This document shows, piece after piece, positions 35,379 to 45,023 of a stretch of DNA of 64,000 nucleotides. Position numbers and translations under genes: made by a program. The DNA comes from Shinella granuli. GTDB taxonomy: Bacteria > Pseudomonadota > Alphaproteobacteria > Rhizobiales > Rhizobiaceae. How positions within the stretch are numbered: the first letter of the stretch is position 1; each line of letters begins with the position of its first letter. The notes below the pieces were generated by a model. It was given only the letters and a program-made list of their open reading frames with translations. It did not search any database and was not told where the DNA came from. The stretch lies in the NCBI RefSeq assembly GCF_004341885.1, contig NZ_SLVX01000005.1:62001-126000 (forward strand), given 5' to 3'.

Positions 35379-35394
35379 TACCGACCAGACGGTA
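35379..35394. promoter_or_regulatory. TetR-type operator in the promoter of the sugar operon
   Basis: TACCGACCAGACGGTA is a near-perfect palindrome (TACCG-N6-CGGTA). It lies between a TTTACT (35372-35377) and a TATAGT (35393-35398) that could be -35 and -10 with a 15-nt spacer, about 40 nt before the GTG start. The operon encodes its own TetR protein at 43380, the obvious candidate ligand. Confidence 0.5.
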
Positions 35395-35435
35395 TAGTAA
35401 TCTCCCGTGCTTAACGCGGTGTGGGAGGAAACACA

Positions 35436-36704
35436 GTGCAGCTCGATGGATTTCTGAGAACGACGGCCCTTGTCGGCGCCGTCCTGTGGGGCGGCTCGGC
35501 GGCAGCGGCGGAGGTATCGATCTTCTGCAGTTCGGCCGGCGCCGAGCTCGAGCTTTGCCAGTCGGCCTCCGAGGCCTGGGCGAAGGAGACCGGCAACACG
35601 GTCAAGATCAACAAGATGCCGGCGAACTGGGGCGAGGCCCTGCCGCTCTACCAGCAGCTTCTCGCCGGCAAGTCGGGCGACATCGACGTGCTGACGCTCG
35701 ACAACATCTGGGTCGGCGCGCTCGCCGCCCACCTCGTCGACCTCAAGGAGAAGGTGCCGGCGGAGGAGCTTTCGGCGCATTTCGAGGCGGCGCTCGCCGA
35801 CAGCACCATCGAGGGCAAGCTGCTCGCCATGCCCTGGTTCGTCGATGCCGGCCTGATGTTCTACCGCAAGGACCTGCTCGAAAAATACGGCAAGGCCGAA
35901 CCGAAGACCTGGGCGGAACTGACCGAGACGGCAAAGTCCATCCAGGACCAGGAACGCGCCGCCGGCAACAAGGACATGTGGGGCTATGTCTGGCAGGGCC
36001 GCGCCTATGAAGGGCTGACCTGCGATGCGCTCGAATGGGTCGCCTCCTATAGCGGCGGCACCTTCATCTCGCCGGACGGCGAGATCACCGCGAACAATCC
36101 GAAGGCCGTCGAGGCGCTGGAGCTCGCCCGCACCTGGATCGGCGGCATCAGCCCGGAAGGCGTGCTCAACTATGACGAGGAAGGCTCGCGCGGCGTCTTC
36201 GAGGCCGGCAACTCCATCTTCCACCGCAACTGGGGTTATGTCTGGGGCACCAGCCAGGCGGAAGGCTCCTCGCTGCTCGGCAAGGTCGGCGTGATGGCGC
36301 TGCCGGTCGGGGCGGAAGGCGAGAAATCGAGCGGCTGCTACGGCGCCGGTCTTCTGGGTGTGTCGAAATATGCCGACGACGTCGATGCCGCCGTCAGCCT
36401 CGTGCAGTACCTCACCAGCGCCAGCGAGCAGAAGCGCCGCGCCTTGCAGGGCTACAGCCCGACGCTGAAAGCGCTCTACCAGGACGGCGAGATCCTCGAA
36501 GAGAACCCCTCACTGCGCTTTGCCGAGAAGGCCTATGCGGAAAGCGCCTCGCGACCGTCGCAGGTCACGGGCGCCTCCTACAACCGCGTCTCGCAGCGCA
36601 TCTTCAACGGCGTGCACAACGTTCTGAGCGGCAAGGAAAGCGCCGCCGACGCCCTCGCCAAGGTGAGCGGCGATCTGGAGCGGCTGAAGAAGCGCGGCTG
36701 GTAA
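35436..36704 (+). CDS. Extracellular sugar-binding protein of a MalEFGK-type ABC importer
   Basis: 422 residues of family 1 solute-binding proteins. A Sec signal peptide ends near residue 25 (GGSAAAA). Mature features include GDIDVLTLDNIWVGALAAHL, AMPWFVDAGLMFYRKDLLEKYG, TWAELTETAKSIQ, GYVWQGRAYEGL and NYDEEGSRGVFEAGNSIFHR, resembling trehalose/maltose-type binding proteins such as ThuE. The GTG at 35436 is chosen because GGGAGGA lies 6 nt before it. Downstream genes supply the permeases and ATPase. Ligand is unknown, but the NagB-like enzyme in the operon favours an amino sugar or its glycoside. Confidence 0.9.
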   Translation: MQLDGFLRTTALVGAVLWGGSAAAAEVSIFCSSAGAELELCQSASEAWAKETGNTVKINKMPANWGEALPLYQQLLAGKSGDIDVLTLDNIWVGALAAHLVDLKEKVPAEELSAHFEAALADSTIEGKLLAMPWFVDAGLMFYRKDLLEKYGKAEPKTWAELTETAKSIQDQERAAGNKDMWGYVWQGRAYEGLTCDALEWVASYSGGTFISPDGEITANNPKAVEALELARTWIGGISPEGVLNYDEEGSRGVFEAGNSIFHRNWGYVWGTSQAEGSSLLGKVGVMALPVGAEGEKSSGCYGAGLLGVSKYADDVDAAVSLVQYLTSASEQKRRALQGYSPTLKALYQDGEILEENPSLRFAEKAYAESASRPSQVTGASYNRVSQRIFNGVHNVLSGKESAADALAKVSGDLERLKKRGW

Positions 36705-36713
36705 CGGTCCGGA

Positions 36714-36754
36714 CGCCTTTCCCGGGAAAGCCGGGAAGGCGCCGTCTCTGTTTT
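36714..36754 (+). terminator. Attenuator hairpin after the binding-protein gene
   Basis: CGCCTTTCCCGG pairs with CCGGGAAGGCG (one bulged T) around a 5-nt loop, 9 nt after the stop, followed by CTCTGTTTTA. It has the form of a Rho-independent terminator and would raise binding-protein expression relative to the rest of the operon. Confidence 0.75.
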
Positions 36755-36813
36755 ATGCGGTTCCGGAAGCGAGATTGCCGCCGGGACTGTTCTGGAAACT
36801 CAAGGAAAAGACA

Positions 36814-37689
36814 GTGAATATCGCGATCGCACCATGCTGCTGGGGCATCTACTGGCCCACCGGCAACGACCTCGGCTGGACCGACTACCTCGACCGCATC
36901 GTCGCGGCCGGATACCGGCATACCGAGCTCGGCCCCTACGGCTACTTCTCCACCGATCCCAAGGTGCTTTCGCACGAACTGAACCGCCGCGGCCTCTCCG
37001 TGGTCGCGGCGGCCCATGTCCACACGCTGGCGGATGCCGCCACCGCGGACGCCCTGGTCGAACGGACGCACCAGATCTGCACGCTGCTTTCGGCCGTCGG
37101 CGGCACGCATTTCATCCTGATGGACGAGTCGGAATTCTACCCGAAGGACCGGATGGGCATCGTCGACGAGGACGGCTGGCGCGCCGTCGTCGAGCAGACC
37201 CTGCTTTCCGCCCGGATCGTGCGCGACTACGGCCTGCACTTCAGTTTCCACCCGCATGTCGGCACCTGCGTCGAGCATGAGGACCAGATCGAAGGGCTTC
37301 TCGCGGAGACCGATCCGGATCTCGTCGGCCTCTGCCTCGATACCGGGCACCACGCCTATTGGAAGGCCGATCCGAAGGCATTCTTCCTGCACCACAAGGC
37401 GCGCATCAACGCCATCCATCTCAAGAACGTCGACGGCGCCTTCCGCGAGAAGGTGCTGGCGCAGAACATCCATTGCGACCGTGCCTTCGAGGAGGGCATC
37501 ATGACGGATCTCGACCGCGGTGCGGTCGACATCGCCGATTTCATGCGGACGCTGCTGGCGAGCGGTTATGACGGCCCGCTGGTCGTCGAACAGGACCTTG
37601 CGCCGAGCCATCCCGAGACGCCGGAGGCGATCGCCGCGCGGAACTTCGCGTTCGTCTCGGCTTTGCTTGCAGAGCAGGCCGGCCGATGA
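36814..37689 (+). CDS. Sugar phosphate isomerase/epimerase (AP endonuclease-like TIM barrel)
   Basis: 291 residues of the IolE/xylose isomerase-like TIM-barrel family. Metal-site segments are visible: FILMDESEFYP, FSFHPHVGTCVEHEDQ, GLCLDTGHHAYW and INAIHLKNVDG, with a final VVEQDLAPSH. Such enzymes isomerise, epimerise or dehydrate sugars and inositols with a divalent metal. The GTG at 36814 is preferred because AAGGAAAAG lies just upstream; an earlier in-frame start falls in the terminator region. It overlaps the next gene by 4 nt. Confidence 0.87.
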   Translation: MNIAIAPCCWGIYWPTGNDLGWTDYLDRIVAAGYRHTELGPYGYFSTDPKVLSHELNRRGLSVVAAAHVHTLADAATADALVERTHQICTLLSAVGGTHFILMDESEFYPKDRMGIVDEDGWRAVVEQTLLSARIVRDYGLHFSFHPHVGTCVEHEDQIEGLLAETDPDLVGLCLDTGHHAYWKADPKAFFLHHKARINAIHLKNVDGAFREKVLAQNIHCDRAFEEGIMTDLDRGAVDIADFMRTLLASGYDGPLVVEQDLAPSHPETPEAIAARNFAFVSALLAEQAGR

Positions 37690-38471
37690 AGACCATGATC
37701 CACGACACGCCCGAGGCGATCGGCACGCATCTCGCGACCCGCATCCTCGCGGAAATCGGCGCCGCCAATGCCGCCGGCCGGCCCTATGTGCTCGGCTGCC
37801 CGGGCGGGCGCAGCCCGATGCCGGTCTACCAGGCTCTGGAGCGCCAGCTAACCGCCGCTCCCGTCGATTGCTCCCGCCTCGTCATCGCGATGATGGACGA
37901 ATACCTGCTGTCGGGCGGCGATGGCCTCAGTCCGCCCGCCGCCTCCGCGCATTACTCCTGCCGCGGCTTCGGCGCGCGCGAGATCGTCGAGCGTATCAAC
38001 CGGGCACTGCCGGATGCCCTGCGCATGCCCGAGACGAATTTCCGCATGCCCTCCCTCACCGATCCCGCGGCCTATGACGGCGAGCTCGCGGCCCTTGGCG
38101 GCATCGACCTGTTCCTGCTCGCGTCCGGCGCCGGCGACGGCCATATCGCCTTCAACCCGCCGGGTTCCGCCCGCGACAGCCGCACGCGCATCGTCACGCT
38201 CGCCGAGCAGACACGGCGCGACAACCTTGCGACCTTCCCCGACTTCCGCGGCATCGAAGAGGTGCCGACCCACGGCCTCACCATCGGCATCGGCTCCATC
38301 GCCACGCTGTCGAAGGCCGTCGCGATGATCGTCTGGAGCGACGGCAAGCGCGAGGCCTTCCGCCGCCTTTCGGCCGCGACGGCCTACGACCCGTCCTGGC
38401 CGGCGACCATTCTTGCCGAATGCCGGAACGGCGAGCTCCATGCCGACGCGGCCGCCGGGGCGCGGCCATGA
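37686..38471 (+). CDS. Glucosamine-6-phosphate deaminase/isomerase-like protein (NagB family)
   Basis: 261 residues of the NagB/6-phosphogluconolactonase family. The phosphate-binding GCPGGRSPMPVYQAL, IAMMDEYLL with the general-base Asp, and GAGDGHIAFNPPGSARDSRT match NagB motifs closely. NagB converts glucosamine 6-phosphate to fructose 6-phosphate and ammonia. The neighbouring Gfo/Idh/MocA dehydrogenase, isomerase and bicupin are not part of a normal GlcNAc pathway, so the true substrate could be a modified amino sugar phosphate. ATGA overlaps both upstream and downstream show tight coupling. Confidence 0.82.
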   Translation: MKTMIHDTPEAIGTHLATRILAEIGAANAAGRPYVLGCPGGRSPMPVYQALERQLTAAPVDCSRLVIAMMDEYLLSGGDGLSPPAASAHYSCRGFGAREIVERINRALPDALRMPETNFRMPSLTDPAAYDGELAALGGIDLFLLASGAGDGHIAFNPPGSARDSRTRIVTLAEQTRRDNLATFPDFRGIEEVPTHGLTIGIGSIATLSKAVAMIVWSDGKREAFRRLSAATAYDPSWPATILAECRNGELHADAAAGARP

Positions 38472-39408
38472 CACGGCACGCGATCGGCATCGATGTCGGC
38501 GGCACCAAGACGAAGGCCTGCATCATCAGGCTTTCGGACGGCGCGGTCGTCGCCGAGCGCACCGAGGCGACGCTTTGCCAGAACGGCGGCGGCGCCGTGC
38601 TCGACCTCGTCGGCGATCTCGCGGCGGCCATGCAGGATCGCGCGAACGCGCAAGACCTCGACATCGCAGCCCTCGGCATCTGCCTGCCGGAACTCGTGAC
38701 GCGGGACGGCGAGCCGGCCTCAGCCTGGAATTTCGACTGGCGCGGCCTCGATTACCGCGCCCGCCTTGGCGCCTTCGCCCCCTTGCACATCGACAGCGAC
38801 GTGCGCGCCGCCGCCTTCGCCGAGGGCTGGATGGGCGCCGGCAGGGGTGTCGACCCCTTCGTCTACGCCACCATCTCCACCGGCCTTTCCCATTCGCTGG
38901 TCATCGGCGGCGCGCCCTATGAAGGCGCCCGCGGCTTCGCCATCCATTTCTCAGGCAGCGATATCGTCGCCTTCGACGGCGAGGGCCGCGCGGTGCGGCA
39001 CAATCTGGAGCTCTTTGCCGGCGGCAAGGCGCTCGGCGAGCGTTACGGCGCGCTCACCGGCCGCCCCGACGCCTCGGCGCGCGCGCTGTTCGAGGCGGAG
39101 GCGACGGACCCGCGGGCGGCAGCGATGGTCGCCGATGCGCTCCTTTCGCTCGCCTCCTATCTCGGCCAGCTCGTCAACACGCTCGACCCCGCCATGCTCG
39201 TCCTCGGCGGCGGCATCGGCAGCGACCCCAAGGTGACGCCGCGGCTTGCGGCGCTGACGCGCGGCTTCATCTGGGCGGAGGGAGCGCGGGACATGCCGAT
39301 CGTGCCGAGCCTCATCGGGGACACGGCCTGCGCCATCGGCGTTGCGGCGCTCGCGGCCCGGGCGAACGGCACGATCGCGGAAAAGACAATCAGCAAGATG
39401 GAACGGCC

Positions 39409-39412
<4 letters not shown>
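38468..39412 (+). CDS. ROK-family sugar kinase
   Basis: 314 residues. The ATP phosphate loop is GIDVGGTKTKACII; the second phosphate region and acidic site are HIDSDVRAAAFAEGW, and LVLGGGIGSDPKV gives the adenosine motif. The zinc-binding CxCGxxGC motif of many ROK glucokinases and ROK repressors is not present, and there is no DNA-binding N-terminus, so it is a kinase rather than a repressor. It probably makes the sugar 6-phosphate used by the NagB-like enzyme. It overlaps its neighbours on both sides. Confidence 0.83.
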
Positions 39413-40482
<1,070 letters not shown>

Positions 40483-40483
40483 C

Positions 40484-41392
40484 ATGGCGACGGGAGCGAT
40501 ACGCATCGGCCTCAATGCCAAGCGGGCGCGCACGGCCTGGCTGTTCCTCGCGCCGAGCCTTCTCGTGCTCTTCGCCGTGGCGCTCTGGCCGCTCGGGCGG
40601 ACCTTCCTCTTCTCCTTCACCGACGCCTTCCTCACCGAGCCCGACATCTACGCCTATATCGGCCTCGAGAACTATTTCACGCTGTTCGAGGATCCGCTGT
40701 GGTGGCAGTCGGTCCGCAACACGCTCTATTTCACGGTCGTCTCGGTCTCCATCGAGACGGCGCTGGGGCTTGCCATCGCGCTGCTGCTGAACGCCCACAT
40801 GTCCGGCCGCGGTTTCATGCGCGCGGTCATTCTCATTCCCTGGTCCATTCCCGTCGTCGTCAGCGCGCGCATGTGGCAGTGGATGCTGCACGACCAGTTC
40901 GGCATCCTCAACCATGTGCTGAAGCTCATGGGCGTCATCGACCACGGCATCGCCTGGACGGCCAATCCCGATCTCGTCATGCCCGTCATCATCGCCGTCG
41001 ACGTCTGGATCACCACGCCCTTCATGGTGCTGCTCATCCTCGCCGGCCTGCAGATGCTGCCGAAGAGCATCTACGAGGCCGCCTCGATCGACGGCGTGTC
41101 GGAATGGCGGCAGTTCACCGCGCTCACCCTGCCACTGCTTGCCCCCAGCATCGCCGTCGCCGTGCTCTTCCGGCTGCTCGATGCGCTGCGCATGTTCGAC
41201 CTCAGCTTCGTGCTGTCCTCGAACAGCGACGACACGAAGACCGTGTCGATCTATGCCCGCGAGGTGCTGGTCAATTTCCAGGACATGGGCGTCGGCTCGG
41301 CGGCGAGCGCCGCGATCTTCCTGATGATCGCCGTGGTGACGGCGATCTACGTGACCGTCTTCCGGCTCAACCGCAAGCTCCTGGGGGTGTGA
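40484..41392 (+). CDS. Sugar ABC importer permease, MalF type
   Basis: 302 residues with six predicted membrane segments, the first at AWLFLAPSLLVLFAVALWPL. The cytoplasmic EAA loop that docks the ATPase is IYEAASIDGVSEWRQFTALTLPLL. It starts 1 nt after the ATPase stop. Confidence 0.94.
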   Translation: MATGAIRIGLNAKRARTAWLFLAPSLLVLFAVALWPLGRTFLFSFTDAFLTEPDIYAYIGLENYFTLFEDPLWWQSVRNTLYFTVVSVSIETALGLAIALLLNAHMSGRGFMRAVILIPWSIPVVVSARMWQWMLHDQFGILNHVLKLMGVIDHGIAWTANPDLVMPVIIAVDVWITTPFMVLLILAGLQMLPKSIYEAASIDGVSEWRQFTALTLPLLAPSIAVAVLFRLLDALRMFDLSFVLSSNSDDTKTVSIYAREVLVNFQDMGVGSAASAAIFLMIAVVTAIYVTVFRLNRKLLGV

Positions 41393-41393
41393 C

Positions 41394-42233
41394 ATGGTGC
41401 GCAGTGCAACGGGCAGGCGCCTTCACCGCATCGCGATCTACGGGCTCTTTGCCGTGGTCGCGCTCTACACGCTGTTTCCCTTCTACTGGATGATCGCCTC
41501 CTCGCTGAAATCCGGCCAGGCGATCTTCGACGTCACCTTCCTGCCGGACCTGAAGTTCAACAATTACGAGGCGATCCTGTCTGACGGCGTGTTCCTGCGC
41601 AGCCTCCTGAATTCCCTCGTCGTCGCGGCTTCCGTCGTGGCGCTCTCGCTGGGGCTGGCGATCGCGGCGGCCTATGCGCTGGGCCGCATCGATTTTCGCG
41701 GCCGCTCGCCGATCATGTTCCTCTTCCTCGCCGTCTCGATGTTCCCGCAGATCGCGCTGCTCTCCGGCCTCTTCGAGATGATCCGCTGGCTCGGCCTCTA
41801 CAACACGCTCGGCTCGCTGATCTTCGCCTACATGATCTTCACGCTGCCCTTCAACATCTGGGTGCTGACCACCTTCATGCGCAGCCTGCCGCGGCAGATC
41901 GAGGAAGCGGCGATCATGGACGGCTGCTCGCCGCTGCGCATCGTGCGCTGCATCTTCCTGCCGATGATGGGGCCGGCGCTGATCTCGACGGGCCTGCTCG
42001 CCTTCATCGCCTCGTGGAACGAGTTCCTCTTCGCGCTCACCTTCATCCTGACGGACGAGAACCGCACGGTGCCGGTCGCGATCGCCCTCATCTCCGGCTC
42101 CAGCCGCTACGAGTTCCCCTATGGCGCGATCATGGCCGCGTCGACCATCGTCACCGTGCCGCTGATCGTGATGGCGCTGCTCTTCCAGAAATACATCGTC
42201 TCCGGCCTCACCGCTGGGGCGGTCAAGGGTTAG
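41394..42233 (+). CDS. Sugar ABC importer permease, MalG type
   Basis: 279 residues. The first membrane segment is IAIYGLFAVVALYTLFPFYW, and the EAA loop is IEEAAIMDGCSPLRIVRCIFLP. It pairs with the preceding permease to form the heterodimeric channel. It starts 1 nt after the MalF-type stop; a small GCCCC-tttc-GGGGC hairpin (42234-42247) follows its stop. Confidence 0.94.
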   Translation: MVRSATGRRLHRIAIYGLFAVVALYTLFPFYWMIASSLKSGQAIFDVTFLPDLKFNNYEAILSDGVFLRSLLNSLVVAASVVALSLGLAIAAAYALGRIDFRGRSPIMFLFLAVSMFPQIALLSGLFEMIRWLGLYNTLGSLIFAYMIFTLPFNIWVLTTFMRSLPRQIEEAAIMDGCSPLRIVRCIFLPMMGPALISTGLLAFIASWNEFLFALTFILTDENRTVPVAIALISGSSRYEFPYGAIMAASTIVTVPLIVMALLFQKYIVSGLTAGAVKG

Positions 42234-42262
42234 GCCCCTTTCGGGGCAGAAAGGTCTTTTCC

Positions 42263-43348
42263 ATGCATATCGTCCGTGTCGGCCTCATCGGACTTGGCGA
42301 GGTGAGCCAGCTCATGCACCTGCCGATCCTTGCCGATCACCGCCACCTCTTCGAGGTCGCCGGCGTCTTCGACGTCTCGCCGAGCCTCACCGCCCATTGC
42401 GCCGGCCGCTATCCGGGCGCGCGCGCCTATGAGAGCGCGGAAGCGCTGCTCGCGGCGTCCGATATCGACGCCGTCTTCATCCTGACGCCCGACCAGACGC
42501 ACCGCCACTATCTCGCCCTGGCGCTGAAGGCCGGCAAGGACGTCTTCCTCGAAAAGCCCGCCTGCCTGACGCTCGGCGAGATCGACGACGTCCTGCCGCT
42601 CGCCGAAAAATCCGGCCGCCTCGTCTTCGTCGCCTATATGCGGCGCTATTCGGCAAGCTTCCTGAAGGCCAAGGAGATGATGCCGGCACAGGAGGCGCTG
42701 CGCTATGTGCGCGTGCGCGACCTCATCTGCGAAGGCCCGTTCTTCATCCGCCAGACGCGCAACATCTTCTATCCCGATGATCTCGACGGCGGCTTCCTCG
42801 CGCAGTCCCGCGCCGAGACCGAGGCGCTGCTGCGCGACGTCGCCGGCAAGGACGCCTCCCCCAGCCTGATGCGCGCCTACCAGGTGCTGACCGGCCTCTC
42901 CTCGCACAGCCTCTCGGCCATGCGCGAGCTGATCGGCCTGCCGCAGCGGGTCATCGCCGCCCACCACAAGCAGAACGGCGAGCAGATCGTCGCGCTCTTC
43001 GACTACGGCCATTTCACCGCGATCTACGAGGCGCTGATCGACAATGTCGCGCGCTTCGATGCCCGCATCGAGGTCTATTCCGACCGCCGCCGCCTCAGCT
43101 TCGGCTACGACACGCCTTACATCCGCAACCTGCCGACCACGCTGGAGGTCACGGATTCAAACGACACCGAGACCGAGACCCGCACCTTCGGCCCGAACTA
43201 CACCGATCCCTTCGCCATCGAGCTGCGCGCCTTCCACGACCACCTGGTGAACGGCACGACACCGAAGACGACGCTCGACGACTCCCGCCAGGACCTCGCC
43301 CTGATGGCCGAAATCGTCGGTCGCCTGCGCGAAAGTTCGTCGCTATAG
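42263..43348 (+). CDS. Gfo/Idh/MocA-family sugar dehydrogenase
   Basis: 361 residues. The NAD(P)-binding Rossmann motif is VGLIGLGEVSQLMHLP, followed by AVFILTPDQTHRHYLALAL and the catalytic-lysine segment KDVFLEKPACLT typical of the family. The C-terminal alpha/beta domain makes the sugar site. It likely oxidises a hydroxyl of the imported sugar, often at C3 in this family, which would fit the adjacent isomerase/epimerase. It lies 29 nt after the permease gene. Confidence 0.88.
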   Translation: MHIVRVGLIGLGEVSQLMHLPILADHRHLFEVAGVFDVSPSLTAHCAGRYPGARAYESAEALLAASDIDAVFILTPDQTHRHYLALALKAGKDVFLEKPACLTLGEIDDVLPLAEKSGRLVFVAYMRRYSASFLKAKEMMPAQEALRYVRVRDLICEGPFFIRQTRNIFYPDDLDGGFLAQSRAETEALLRDVAGKDASPSLMRAYQVLTGLSSHSLSAMRELIGLPQRVIAAHHKQNGEQIVALFDYGHFTAIYEALIDNVARFDARIEVYSDRRRLSFGYDTPYIRNLPTTLEVTDSNDTETETRTFGPNYTDPFAIELRAFHDHLVNGTTPKTTLDDSRQDLALMAEIVGRLRESSSL

Positions 43349-43379
43349 CGGGAAGACAGCAACAGCATCGGGGTTCGAC

Positions 43380-43946
43380 ATGGCAAGACGTGGTACCGCA
43401 CGGGAACGCATCCTCAGCGCCGCCGAGGAGATCGTCGTCAACGAGGGCGTCTCCTCGCTCACCTTCGACAAGGTGGCGGAGGTGACAGGGCTCTCCAAGG
43501 GCGGCATCCTCTACCACTTCGCCAGCAAGGATGCGCTGGTGCGCGCCATGGTCGAGCGCTTCGTCTATCGCTTCGAGACGGGTCTTTCCGGCATCGAGGG
43601 CGAGGACGAGGAGCCGCATGGCCGCTACACCCGCGCCTATGTGAAGGCGACGATGGGCGGGGCCGCCAGCACCGGCGACCAGTACGACCGGCTCGGCGCG
43701 AGCATCACGGCGGCGCTGTCGAACTTTCCCGACCTGCTCGAAATCGTCCACCAGCAGAACATCCGCTGCCAAGCCGCCGTCGAGACGGACGGCCTCGATC
43801 CCGTCGAAGCGACGATCATCCGCCTCGCCATCGAGGGCATGTGGATGGCCGAGGTGTTCAACGTCATGCATCTCGACCCCGCCATGAAGCAGGCCGTCAT
43901 CGACCGGCTGATCGCGCGCACCCGTCCCGCGGGCGCCACCCCTTAG
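43380..43946 (+). CDS. TetR-family transcriptional regulator
   Basis: 188 residues. The N-terminal TetR helix-turn-helix is ERILSAAEEIVVNEGVSSLT then VAEVTGLSKGGILYHFASKD; the remainder is the helical ligand-binding and dimerisation domain. It is encoded inside the sugar operon, 31 nt after the dehydrogenase gene, so autoregulation through the palindrome at 35379-35394 is likely. The inducer is presumably a pathway sugar or its phosphate. Confidence 0.93.
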   Translation: MARRGTARERILSAAEEIVVNEGVSSLTFDKVAEVTGLSKGGILYHFASKDALVRAMVERFVYRFETGLSGIEGEDEEPHGRYTRAYVKATMGGAASTGDQYDRLGASITAALSNFPDLLEIVHQQNIRCQAAVETDGLDPVEATIIRLAIEGMWMAEVFNVMHLDPAMKQAVIDRLIARTRPAGATP

Positions 43947-43974
43947 CTTGTCATCATCTGAAAAGGAGTTTTCC

Positions 43975-44820
43975 ATGGGCTACAAGCCGTCCCCCCGTCC
44001 CGTCTTCGACCGGCCGAGCCACATTCCCTATGCCGGCGTGACGCGCCATCTGTGGGGCGAGGAGAATGCCGGCCTCGTCGACGACTGGATCTATGCTTCC
44101 ACGGAAAACATCCACCAGATCGTCTTCGGCATGCAGCCGGGCGGCTGCTTCAAGCACACCGATGCCTTCCGCACCATCTTCGGCGCGGACGAGCTGCTTT
44201 ACGTGATCAGCGGCACGCTCGGCCTTGCCAATCCGGAAACGGGCGAGGTCTGCATCGCCAAGCCCGGCGAGGCGCTGTTCTTCCGCAAGGACACCTGGCA
44301 CCACGGCTTCAACCTCGGCGAGGAACAGGTGCGCGTGCTCGAATTCTTCGCCCCGCCGCCGGCCAAGGGCACGTCCGGCCCCTACGCCCGCACCAAGCCG
44401 CTGCTTTCGGAAAACCGCTACATCCAGGACGAATTTCTCGGCCGCTGGCCGATGGAGGCGGCGGCACAGGAGAAGGCCCGCACCATCCATCCCAAGCGGG
44501 ATGCGGACATGCTCTGGAGCCTCGATGCCGAGACGCAGGGCGCCTATACCGGCTTCTACTGCGCAACGGACCAGCTGACAGTCGGCAAGACGACGGTGCT
44601 CGGCGGCAAGCGCACCCGCATCGAGCGCCACAAGGGCGACGAATGCCTCTATGTCGTCTCCGGCGTGCTCAACATCCACATCCCGGATGCCGAGGGCCAG
44701 GCCTGGTTCGAGCTCAATCCACGCGACGGCTTCTACATCCCCGCCGGCTTCGACCACCAGTATTTCAACATGTCGCACACGCCCTGCGAATTCGTCTTCG
44801 GCGTGGCGCCGGATTTTTGA
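43975..44820 (+). CDS. Bicupin protein
   Basis: 281 residues with two cupin barrels. The first has FKHTDAFRTIFGADELLYVI and a closing DTWHHGFN; the second has IERHKGDECLYVVSGVLNIH and GFYIPAGFDHQYFN, the usual His/Glu metal ligands. Cupins of this kind act as sugar isomerases, dioxygenases or sensors. It ends the amino-sugar operon, 28 nt after the TetR gene, with a strong AAAAGGAG ribosome site. The reaction is unknown; keto-sugar isomerisation would fit the context. Confidence 0.85.
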   Translation: MGYKPSPRPVFDRPSHIPYAGVTRHLWGEENAGLVDDWIYASTENIHQIVFGMQPGGCFKHTDAFRTIFGADELLYVISGTLGLANPETGEVCIAKPGEALFFRKDTWHHGFNLGEEQVRVLEFFAPPPAKGTSGPYARTKPLLSENRYIQDEFLGRWPMEAAAQEKARTIHPKRDADMLWSLDAETQGAYTGFYCATDQLTVGKTTVLGGKRTRIERHKGDECLYVVSGVLNIHIPDAEGQAWFELNPRDGFYIPAGFDHQYFNMSHTPCEFVFGVAPDF

Positions 44821-44830
44821 TTGTAAAGTG

Positions 44831-44851
44831 GGCTCTCGAAGACCGAGAGCC
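44831..44851 (+). terminator. Possible terminator of the sugar operon
   Basis: GGCTCTCG-aagac-CGAGAGCC is an 8-bp stem 10 nt after the bicupin stop. No T-run follows. Confidence 0.45.
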
Positions 44852-44885
44852 GTCAACTCGATGATAAACATCTCCCCAAGCACTC

Positions 44886-44966
44886 CGTCATCCTCGGGCT
44901 CGACCCGAGGATCCGCGCGGCACCCGCGGCTGTGGATGGTCGGGTCAAGCCCGACCATGGCGGAGG
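44886..44966. repeat. Rhizobiales-type palindromic intergenic repeat
   Basis: Two stems sit side by side: TCCTCGGG-ctcga-CCCGAGGA (44891-44911) and ATGGTCGGG-tcaag-CCCGACCAT (44936-44958). The CTCGGGCTCGACCCGAGGAT core is a form I recognise as recurring between genes in many Rhizobiales genomes. It lies between the convergent bicupin and carboxylase genes and may also stop transcription. Confidence 0.6.
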
Positions 44967-45023
44967 AGAGGTATGCGGGTTTTGTCACTGACAGGCTGCC
45001 GAAAACCGGGAGCCGGCATCCAA

